Of a stretch of DNA of 64,000 bases, positions 56,699 to 64,000 are shown one piece after another. Under the pieces are notes generated by a model, which was not told where the DNA came from, searched no databases, and saw only the letters and a program-made list of their open reading frames with translations. The number at the start of each line of letters is the position of its first letter. Positions within the stretch are counted from its first letter, which is position 1. This DNA is from an uncultured Pelagibacteraceae bacterium (GTDB lineage Bacteria; Pseudomonadota; Alphaproteobacteria; Pelagibacterales; Pelagibacteraceae). Both the position numbers and the translations under genes were made by a program. Where the stretch lies: contig CACHJL010000001.1 in assembly GCA_902580135.1 (NCBI GenBank), positions 38,424-102,423 on the forward strand, read 5' to 3'.

Positions 56699-58513
56699 AT
56701 GATAAAAGGAAAATTTATAGATAATTTACCAAAAGTATATGGAATATATACTGGTGGTTTCCTTGCGTTCATTATTTTAATGGCAATAGCTGAGTCAGCT
56801 GGTATGTCTGCGAAATTAATAGGAATATTTTTCGTGGCATTTACAGTTGGTATCTATGCACTAATTGGTTATCTATCAAGAACACTTCAACTTGACGCTT
56901 ATTACGTAGCCGGAAGACAAGTTCCAACAGTATTTAATGGTATGGCAACAGCGGCAGACTGGATGTCTGGTGCATCATTTGTTGCTATGGCTGGTGGAAT
57001 TTACTTTAAAGGCTATGGATATATGGCCTTACTAGTTGGATGGACTGGAGGATATGTTTTAGTTGCATCTTTACTTGCGCCATATTTAAGAAAATTTGGA
57101 TGCTATACAGTTCCAGATTTTATCGGTACAAGATATGGTGGTAATTTAGCTAGGGTAGCTGCGGTTATAGTTCTAACAGTCGCTTCATTCACTTATGTGA
57201 CTGCACAAATTAATGCAACAGGAACAATTGCTTCTGTAGCTTTAGATATTCCATTTGGAATAGCTGTGTACGTTGGATTAGCAAGTATATTAATTTGTTC
57301 TATGCTTGGTGGTATGAGAGCTGTTACTTGGACACAAGTTGCACAATACATTGTATTAATCATAGCATATCTATTACCTGTATTTTGGATAAGTAATAAA
57401 ATGGGTGCTGGGTTCTTTCCACACTTAATGTTAGCAGATGAAGTTGCAAGAATTGCTGAATTAGAAGGTCAGTATGGATTCGTTAAAAATTCTGCAGCTG
57501 ATCTAAAAACAGTACCAAAAGGTTTGGCTGGAATAACTAAAGCACACTCTTCAGTTAATGCTACACCTTGGGCATTTATTTCATTAGCGGTTTGTATGAT
57601 GGCTGGAACAGCTTCATTACCTCACGTTATGATGAGATACTTTACAACACCAAGCGTAAAATCAGCTAGAAGATCAGTAGGATGGTCATTATTCTTTATC
57701 TTTTTACTTTATTCTTCAGCTCCAATGTTAGCGACACTATCTAAGTTATCTTTGATAGATCCTAACTTGGCGACTGGAATTATTGGTAAATCGATATCTG
57801 AAGTTCAATCAATTGATTGGTATCAAAACTGGAACCAAGCAAACTTAATGTTCATAAGCGACTTTAACCAAAATGGAAAACTTGAACTAAATGAGTTTTT
57901 CATGGGTGGTAAAGCCGTTGTATTAGCGACTCCAGAAATTGCTGGATTGCCTTATGTAATTTCAGGTCTTGTTGCTGCTGGAGGTATGGCTGCTGCCATG
58001 TCAACAGCTGATGGTTTAGTTTTAGCAATTGCAAATGCTTTATCTCATGACTTATACTATAAGATCATTGATCCTAAAGCAGAAACTAGAAAAAGATTAG
58101 TTGTTGCAAGGGTACTACTTGTAATAATTGGTTTTGCTGGAGCAACTATTGCAGCACTTGAAATTCAAGGTATCTTAGGCTCAGTTATCTGGGCATTTGA
58201 CTTTGCGATGTCAGGATTGTTCTTCCCACTTGTGTTAGGTGTATGGTGGAAGAGAGCAAATGCACCTGGTGCTGTTGCTGGAATGCTTCTAGGTCTAATC
58301 TCTGGTACAGCGTATCTAATTTGGGTACGTAACGGAGGATCTGGATTCTGGGGTATTACTCAACTTACATTCGGAATAGTTGGATCATTAGTTAGTCTAG
58401 TTTCAATGGTTGTTGTTAGTTTAATGACTAAAGAACCAGATAAGGCTACTCAAAAAATGGTTGATGAAGTACGTATACCTAGTGGTAGAACAGTACTTGG
58501 TAAACAACATTAA
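56699..58513 (+). CDS. sodium/solute symporter (VC_2705 / ActP-like, probably acetate)
   Basis: SSS motifs: LDAYYVAGRQVPTVFNGMATAADWMSGASFVAMAGGIY; GGMAAAMSTADGLVLAIANALSHDLYY; near acsA. Confidence 0.93.
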   Translation: MIKGKFIDNLPKVYGIYTGGFLAFIILMAIAESAGMSAKLIGIFFVAFTVGIYALIGYLSRTLQLDAYYVAGRQVPTVFNGMATAADWMSGASFVAMAGGIYFKGYGYMALLVGWTGGYVLVASLLAPYLRKFGCYTVPDFIGTRYGGNLARVAAVIVLTVASFTYVTAQINATGTIASVALDIPFGIAVYVGLASILICSMLGGMRAVTWTQVAQYIVLIIAYLLPVFWISNKMGAGFFPHLMLADEVARIAELEGQYGFVKNSAADLKTVPKGLAGITKAHSSVNATPWAFISLAVCMMAGTASLPHVMMRYFTTPSVKSARRSVGWSLFFIFLLYSSAPMLATLSKLSLIDPNLATGIIGKSISEVQSIDWYQNWNQANLMFISDFNQNGKLELNEFFMGGKAVVLATPEIAGLPYVISGLVAAGGMAAAMSTADGLVLAIANALSHDLYYKIIDPKAETRKRLVVARVLLVIIGFAGATIAALEIQGILGSVIWAFDFAMSGLFFPLVLGVWWKRANAPGAVAGMLLGLISGTAYLIWVRNGGSGFWGITQLTFGIVGSLVSLVSMVVVSLMTKEPDKATQKMVDEVRIPSGRTVLGKQH

Positions 58514-58527
58514 ATAATTTGATTTTT

Positions 58528-58560
58528 AAGGGGCGAATTTTTTCGCCCCTTATTTATTTT
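58528..58560 (+). terminator. Rho-independent terminator after the symporter gene
   Basis: AAGGGGCGAA-TTTT-TTCGCCCCTT followed by ATTTATTTT. Confidence 0.88.
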
Positions 58561-58579
58561 AAAATTTCTATATTTTTTT

Positions 58580-58930
58580 ATGTCAGCAAACTTTCACCCT
58601 CTTGTATATTTAATAGATTATATAATGGGTGTAATCATGTGGACATTAATTGGAAGAGTGGCGATGAACATTTTCCAAAAAGAAGACTCTGAATTTTTTT
58701 TTATGAAAGTTTTTGTAAAATTAACAGATCCATTAATTAATTTATTTAAAATTATAACGCCTTCATTCATAATTAAACCTCTAGTACCACTATACGTTGC
58801 TTGGTTTTTTTATATGTTTAGATTTTACCTCATGCCTTATATATTGGGCTATTCTGTAATGGGAATGCTATCTTTTCCTCTAGAAAGTGAAATTGCAATA
58901 CAAATTTATCAAATTTTTGGTAAAAATTAA
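58580..58930 (+). CDS. small integral membrane protein, weakly YggT-like
   Basis: Hydrophobic 116-aa ORF; KLTDPLINLFKIITPSFI resembles the YggT motif. Confidence 0.7.
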   Translation: MSANFHPLVYLIDYIMGVIMWTLIGRVAMNIFQKEDSEFFFMKVFVKLTDPLINLFKIITPSFIIKPLVPLYVAWFFYMFRFYLMPYILGYSVMGMLSFPLESEIAIQIYQIFGKN

Positions 58931-58974
58931 TTCAAAAAAAAAACAAAAATTGATAGTACTAAACATATCTATCA

Positions 58975-59634
58975 ATGAAAAAAATACAAATTTCACCATC
59001 AATTCTATCTGCTGATTTTAGTCAACTAGGTAATGAAATTAAAAAATTAGAAGAAGGTGGAGCTGATCTCATACATGTAGATGTAATGGATGGGCATTTT
59101 GTTCCAAATTTAACAATAGGACCTCCAGTTATTAAAACTTTGAGAAAGTATACAAATTTGCCATTTGATGTTCATTTAATGATTGCCCCTGTTCATAAAT
59201 ATATAAAAAATTTTGCTGATGCTGGATCAGACATAATTACAATTCATCCGGAGGCAACTGAAAACTTAGAAGAATCTATAAATCATATTAAAGAGCTGAA
59301 TAAAAAAGTTGGAGTATCGTTAAATCCAAATACTGAAATAAATGTTATTGAATCTCAATTAAATAACATAGATTTAGTTTTAATAATGAGTGTTTATCCG
59401 GGATTTGGGGGACAAAAATTTATAAATGAAACTATAAAAAAAATAAAAGATTTAAAAAAAATTAAAGATGAAAATAATTATAGATTTGATATTGAGGTTG
59501 ATGGAGGTATTAACTTCACAAATTCAAAAGATGTTATAAATGCTGGTGCAAATATTTTAGTTTCTGGAACAACAATATTTAAAGAAAATAACGGAGATAT
59601 AAAAAAAAATATAGAAACACTAAAGACAGTGTAA
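58975..59634 (+). CDS. rpe: ribulose-phosphate 3-epimerase
   Basis: ISPSILSADFSQLGNEI; LIHVDVMDGHFVPNLTIGP; MSVYPGFGGQKFI; EVDGGI. Confidence 0.98.
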   Translation: MKKIQISPSILSADFSQLGNEIKKLEEGGADLIHVDVMDGHFVPNLTIGPPVIKTLRKYTNLPFDVHLMIAPVHKYIKNFADAGSDIITIHPEATENLEESINHIKELNKKVGVSLNPNTEINVIESQLNNIDLVLIMSVYPGFGGQKFINETIKKIKDLKKIKDENNYRFDIEVDGGINFTNSKDVINAGANILVSGTTIFKENNGDIKKNIETLKTV

Positions 59635-59635
59635 T

Positions 59636-61261
59636 ATGCTATTGAAAAATTCTATAAGTTTAATTAATGAATTTTTCTCTTTAACGCTTAATCAAATAAG
59701 AAAACTTTATTTAAATTCTAGTATATATAATAAAAAAATATCTAGAAATGAAAATAAATCATTACATTACAAACCAAGCTTAAGTATTTTAAACTGCCTT
59801 ATAAGATATCAAGCTAAAAAAAATAAAATAGAAGACTATAATATTGATGAAATTTGGGAAAAAAAAACTAATGAAAAAGATTTAAAAAAATTACATAGTT
59901 TTTATTGGTTATTTACAATTGATTTAAAATCTTCAAAAAAAATTACTCATTTTATAATTCAGAATTGGATTAAAAAAAATCACAATTATAATTCTGACGT
60001 ATGGGAAGTAGATATTTTATCCAAAAGAGTAATTGCTTGGATTTCTAATTATCAACTAACATACGAAGAAACTAATGAAGAATATAAAATTAATTTTAAT
60101 AATATAATTATAAAACAGGTCAATCATTTGATTAATGAAATTAACAGATCTGAAATATTTGATGATAAAATGATAGGATGTACAGCAATTTTATTAACTG
60201 GTTTATCTTATAATAACGAAAGATTTATTTCATTTGGACTAAATTTGTTAAAAAAAATAATTAACTCTTCATTTGACAATGAATATTTTCCAAAATCAAG
60301 AAACATTCGTCAATTAGTTTTTTATTTAAAATATTTTGTTCTAATTAGAGAATTATTAAAAGAGTCCTTAAATGAAATTCCAGATTATTTAAACGAGATC
60401 ATTCATTATACTGGAAAGGCATATAATTTTTTTTGGAGTTCAATAAAAGAAAGTTTATTATTTAATGGAAATAATGAATCAGATTTATCTGATTTTGATA
60501 AATATTTGAATTTTTATAATTATAAATTTAATTATAATGGGAATGAATTAGGCGGGTATTCAATTCTAAAAAATAAAAATATAATTATGGCGATGGACAC
60601 TGGATCAACTCCAGATAAAAGATTTTCTGAAAATTACCAAAGCGGACCCTTATCTTTTGAGGCTATATATAAAGGTAATAAAATTATATGTAACTCAGGT
60701 TATTTTCAAAATCATAAGCATAAATTAAATATAATATCTAAATCCTCTGTTGCACATTCAACTTTAATATTAAATAACAAATCTGCAACTAATTTTAAAA
60801 AAAAGAATGGGCAAAATATTTTAGAAAATGGATTAAGGTCATTTAATAAAAATATATTATATGAGAAAAATTTTTGGAGCATAAAATGTTCACACGATGG
60901 ATATATAAAAGAATTTGGTACTATACATGAAAGAATTTTAGAATTTTATCCTGATTCGGAAAAATTTATAGGTAAAGAAAAATTAACAAAAAGAAAAAAT
61001 TTTAAAGCTGCAAGTTTTGAAATAAGATTTCATTTGATGCCAAATTCTAAAGTGACAAAAATACAGGATAACAGATCTGTTTTAATTGAATTAGAAAATT
61101 CTGGATGGAAATTTTTTACAAATCATGGTCTTATAGATGTTGAAACTGGATTATATTTCGGTAAAAAAAATACCTATAGTGAAAATCAAAATATTTTTAT
61201 ATCTGGCACTACCCAAAAAGAAGAACAGTTAATAGAATGGGAATTAAGTAGAATAAAATGA
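59636..61261 (+). CDS. heparinase II/III-like family protein
   Basis: 541 aa; YSILKNKNIIMAMDTGSTPDKRFSENYQSGPLSFEAIYKGNKIICNSGYF...SSVAHSTLILNNKSA; position upstream of purH. Confidence 0.85.
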   Translation: MLLKNSISLINEFFSLTLNQIRKLYLNSSIYNKKISRNENKSLHYKPSLSILNCLIRYQAKKNKIEDYNIDEIWEKKTNEKDLKKLHSFYWLFTIDLKSSKKITHFIIQNWIKKNHNYNSDVWEVDILSKRVIAWISNYQLTYEETNEEYKINFNNIIIKQVNHLINEINRSEIFDDKMIGCTAILLTGLSYNNERFISFGLNLLKKIINSSFDNEYFPKSRNIRQLVFYLKYFVLIRELLKESLNEIPDYLNEIIHYTGKAYNFFWSSIKESLLFNGNNESDLSDFDKYLNFYNYKFNYNGNELGGYSILKNKNIIMAMDTGSTPDKRFSENYQSGPLSFEAIYKGNKIICNSGYFQNHKHKLNIISKSSVAHSTLILNNKSATNFKKKNGQNILENGLRSFNKNILYEKNFWSIKCSHDGYIKEFGTIHERILEFYPDSEKFIGKEKLTKRKNFKAASFEIRFHLMPNSKVTKIQDNRSVLIELENSGWKFFTNHGLIDVETGLYFGKKNTYSENQNIFISGTTQKEEQLIEWELSRIK

Positions 61262-62799
61262 AGAAAATTAAGCAAGCACTTGTTTCTGTTTCTGATAAAA
61301 AAAGTTTATTAAAATTATTAAAAGTATTAAAAAAATTTAAAATAAAAATTATTAGCTCAGGTGGAACTTACAAATATATTCAAAAATTGGGATTTAAATG
61401 TTATGAAATATCTAAGTTTACTAATACATCCGAAATTTTAGAAGGACGAGTTAAAACATTACATCCAAAAATTTATGCTGGTATTTTAAATAAAAGGGAA
61501 AAAAAAACTCATAAGAAGCAAATGAAATTAAATAAATATGAGAATATAGATCTTGTAATAGTTAATTTTTATCCATTTGAGGAAACACTTAAAAAAACTT
61601 TAAATCATAAAAGTATAGTTGAAAATATTGATATTGGTGGGCCAACATTAGTCAGGGCTGCTGCAAAAAATTTCAATGATGTAACAGTGATTACAAGTTT
61701 AGAACAGTATGATGATTTACTTCAAGAGCTTCTTAAAAATAATGGATCAACTAGTGTTGAATTTAGACAAAAGTTATCTGAAGAAGCATTTACAAAAACT
61801 GCATATTATGACTCGGCTATAGCAAATTACTTTACTGATAAAACTAAAAACAGATTCCCAAAAAGAAAAGTGATTCATGCAAACCTAATAGAAAAATTAA
61901 GATATGGAGAAAACCCTCATCAAACTGCTGCAATTTATAGCTATGATAAATCTTTAAATATAATGCAATTAAATGGAAAAAAACTTAGCTATAATAACTA
62001 TAATGATATGTATGCAGCACTAAATATATCTAAAAGTTTACCTAAAAATTTAGGCACAGTAATTGTTAAACATTCAAATCCTTGTGGAGTATCAATTAAT
62101 AAAAATAAATTAGAAAGTTATAAGAAAGCATTAGCTTGTGATCCCATAAGTGCTTTTGGAGGAATAGTATCATGCAATTTCAAAGTTAATAAAAATTTAG
62201 CATTAGAACTCAATAAAATGTTTCTTGAAATTATTATTGGAAATGGATTTGACAAAGAAGCAATTACAATTCTTAAAAAAAAAAAGAAAATTAGAATTAT
62301 TGATGCTTCTAATTTAGAAATAAAAAATTTTTCTAATATTGTTTCAAATTTTAATTCAATTATGATTCAAAGTTCTGATTATAAAATTTTTACTGAAAAA
62401 AATCTTAGAATTGTTTCAAAAAAAAAACCTAGCAAGCGCACTCTTAATAATTTAATTTTTGCATTTAATATTTGTAGAAACGTAAAATCCAACGCTATAG
62501 TTTTAACAAAAAATGGCTCAACTATTGGAATAGGATCTGGTCAACCTAGTCGGCTAGATAGTTGTAAAATTGCCATTGAAAAAATGAATAAATTTCAAAA
62601 TAACAATGAAAATGATGAAATAGTTGCAGCCTCTGATGCTTTTTTTCCTTTTGTTGATGGGATAGAAAAATTAGTTCAATCTGGCGTTTCCGCAATAATT
62701 CAACCTTCTGGATCAATTAGGGATAAAGAAATCATAAAATTTGCAAATCAAACAAATACAATATTAGTTTTTTCAGGTACTAGACATTTTAAACACTAA
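61258..62799 (+). CDS. purH: bifunctional AICAR transformylase/IMP cyclohydrolase
   Basis: QALVSVSDKKSLLKLL; LEGRVKTLHPKIYAGIL; IDIGGPTLVRAAAKNF; KHSNPCGVSI; LRYGENPHQTA. Confidence 0.98.
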   Translation: MKKIKQALVSVSDKKSLLKLLKVLKKFKIKIISSGGTYKYIQKLGFKCYEISKFTNTSEILEGRVKTLHPKIYAGILNKREKKTHKKQMKLNKYENIDLVIVNFYPFEETLKKTLNHKSIVENIDIGGPTLVRAAAKNFNDVTVITSLEQYDDLLQELLKNNGSTSVEFRQKLSEEAFTKTAYYDSAIANYFTDKTKNRFPKRKVIHANLIEKLRYGENPHQTAAIYSYDKSLNIMQLNGKKLSYNNYNDMYAALNISKSLPKNLGTVIVKHSNPCGVSINKNKLESYKKALACDPISAFGGIVSCNFKVNKNLALELNKMFLEIIIGNGFDKEAITILKKKKKIRIIDASNLEIKNFSNIVSNFNSIMIQSSDYKIFTEKNLRIVSKKKPSKRTLNNLIFAFNICRNVKSNAIVLTKNGSTIGIGSGQPSRLDSCKIAIEKMNKFQNNNENDEIVAASDAFFPFVDGIEKLVQSGVSAIIQPSGSIRDKEIIKFANQTNTILVFSGTRHFKH

Positions 62800-63149
62800 T
62801 TAATCTTATCAACTTTTGCTGCTAAAATAAAATCACTTTCGTGCAATCCTTTAATGGCGTGAGTAAAAATTTTAATTTTTGCATAGCCCCAACCAAACCA
62901 AATATCAGGGTGATGTCCTTCAATTTCTGCTATTTCGCCAACTTTATTAATAAATTCTTGGCTTTCTTTAAAATCTTTAAAATTAAATTGTTTTATTAAG
63001 TAATAAATTTTATTTTCATCAGATTCAACTTTCCAACCATCAACCATCTTTAAATATTTATGAATTTCTGTTATATCGAAATTTGGTATTCCACCCTCAC
63101 AAGGTATACATTTTTTGTCAGCTAAATCACTCATTAATAAATCATTCAA
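62796..63149 (-). CDS. 4a-hydroxytetrahydrobiopterin (pterin-4a-carbinolamine) dehydratase
   Basis: KMVDGWKVESDENKIYYLIKQFNFKDFKESQEFINKVGEIAEIEGHHPDIWFGWGYAKIKIFTHAIKGLHESDFILA. Confidence 0.93.
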   Translation of the reverse strand: MNDLLMSDLADKKCIPCEGGIPNFDITEIHKYLKMVDGWKVESDENKIYYLIKQFNFKDFKESQEFINKVGEIAEIEGHHPDIWFGWGYAKIKIFTHAIKGLHESDFILAAKVDKIN

Positions 63150-63177
63150 TATTTAAAACAAAATTTCAATCAATATT

Positions 63178-63252
63178 TGGAGCGGGCAATGGGACTCGAA
63201 CCCACGACCTTCTCGTTGGCAACGAGACGCTCTACCACTGAGCTATGCCCGC
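63178..63252 (-). tRNA. tRNA-Gly(GCC) with encoded CCA
   Basis: GCGGGCATAGCTCAGTGGTAGAGCGTCTCGTTGCCAACGAGAAGGTCGTGGGTTCGAGTCCCATTGCCCGCTCCA; anticodon loop TTGCCAA. Confidence 0.98.
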
Positions 63253-63356
63253 TTGTTCTATAAATATTGAATTTATTAGCTTTTTTAAAATTATGCAATA
63301 GACAAAATTTCCAAAATTTGAACTGAAGCGTGTCGTGAGTGTGACAAAATGAAAAT

Positions 63357-64000
63357 TTATTTTTTTTTTATTTTAAAACTGTAATTAAAGTTCGAAACAA
63401 AATAAACTATAAAAATTGACAGACATAAGGATGATAAAAGTAAATAAGTATCCTTAGGAGCATACCCAAAACTGAAAATTCTATAAACAATAGCGTTTGA
63501 TATAAATGCAGAATAAATTAAATTTTTTTTACTTATTAAAAAAATTTTTTTTTCTATAAAGTTAAAAATTATAATTATCATAATCAAGAAAACTGAAACA
63601 AAATAGATATTTCCAGAATAATATAAAAAAGATATTAACCCTGGCAAAGTATTACCTTTCATAATAACAGCTCCTGCAGATATAGGTTTTTGTCTATTAT
63701 AATCAAAAAATTTTGTCTCATAAAATGTATTTCCTTTATTTACTTTTTGTTCCTTAAGAGCTTCAAATAAAAGACTAAAACTAAGCTCAGCAGATCTTGA
63801 GACATTAATAAGAGAATCTAAACCAACCCATCTGTTAATAAAAATAAAAGATGAAATTTTATTAGGTGATAAATTTTTTTTTATTTCACTTTCTTTATTT
63901 TCTTTTTTAATTTTATCTATAGGAATTGATAAGTTACTAGAATTATTTTTGAGTTGTTTTTGTTCTAATTCTAATTTTGAAAAATCATTACTTAATTCTA
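63357..64000 (-). CDS. membrane protein, C-terminal part (partial, runs off the right edge)
   Basis: Frame of the 101-aa track ORF is open upstream of its ATG to the window edge: ...ELEQKQLKNNSSNLSIPIDKIKKEN...FIFINRWVGLDSLINVSRSAELSFSLLFEAL...KPISAGAVIMKGNTLPGL...; several TM segments. Confidence 0.8.
   Translation of the reverse strand, partial: ELSNDFSKLELEQKQLKNNSSNLSIPIDKIKKENKESEIKKNLSPNKISSFIFINRWVGLDSLINVSRSAELSFSLLFEALKEQKVNKGNTFYETKFFDYNRQKPISAGAVIMKGNTLPGLISFLYYSGNIYFVSVFLIMIIIIFNFIEKKIFLISKKNLIYSAFISNAIVYRIFSFGYAPKDTYLLLSSLCLSIFIVYFVSNFNYSFKIKKK

Overview
AT-rich, densely packed chromosomal segment whose gene content and style match a streamlined marine alphaproteobacterium of the SAR11/Pelagibacterales type (inferred from protein content, not from a search). 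From left to right: partial sucA, then sucD-sucC-mdh-mmsA-sdhBADC (TCA cycle block); asd; a dmdA-dmdB-dmdC-like DMSP demethylation cluster; leuBDC; rplS-trmD-rpsP-ffh; the divergent dapF-ftsY; a TRAP transporter (DctM, DctQ, DctP) followed by 2-hydroxyacid oxidation genes; a PagL-like lipid A deacylase; ccmHGFEDC; hspQ; a mixed housekeeping block (argG, folD, mscS, hemDC, tsaD); two tandem FkbM methyltransferases; acsA plus a sodium/acetate-type symporter; rpe; a heparinase II/III-like gene; purH; tRNA-Gly(GCC); and a partial membrane protein at the right edge. I saw no CRISPR array, transposase, prophage or rRNA. The most interesting non-coding signal is a roughly 100-nt structured leader just upstream of ffh (20431-20533, minus strand). 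It has three hairpins, with UUCG and GAAA tetraloops in two of them, and a long-range pseudoknot whose 3' strand sits where the ffh ribosome binding site should be, so it looks like a cis-regulatory RNA. Secondary signals: a 12-bp inverted-repeat hairpin with a C-rich loop between ccmC and hspQ, an intra-operon terminator between dctP and dctQ, a 320-aa coiled-coil-like tail on DctM, shared 27-bp repeats in the tails of S16 and L19, and a canonical EF-hand loop in the symporter.
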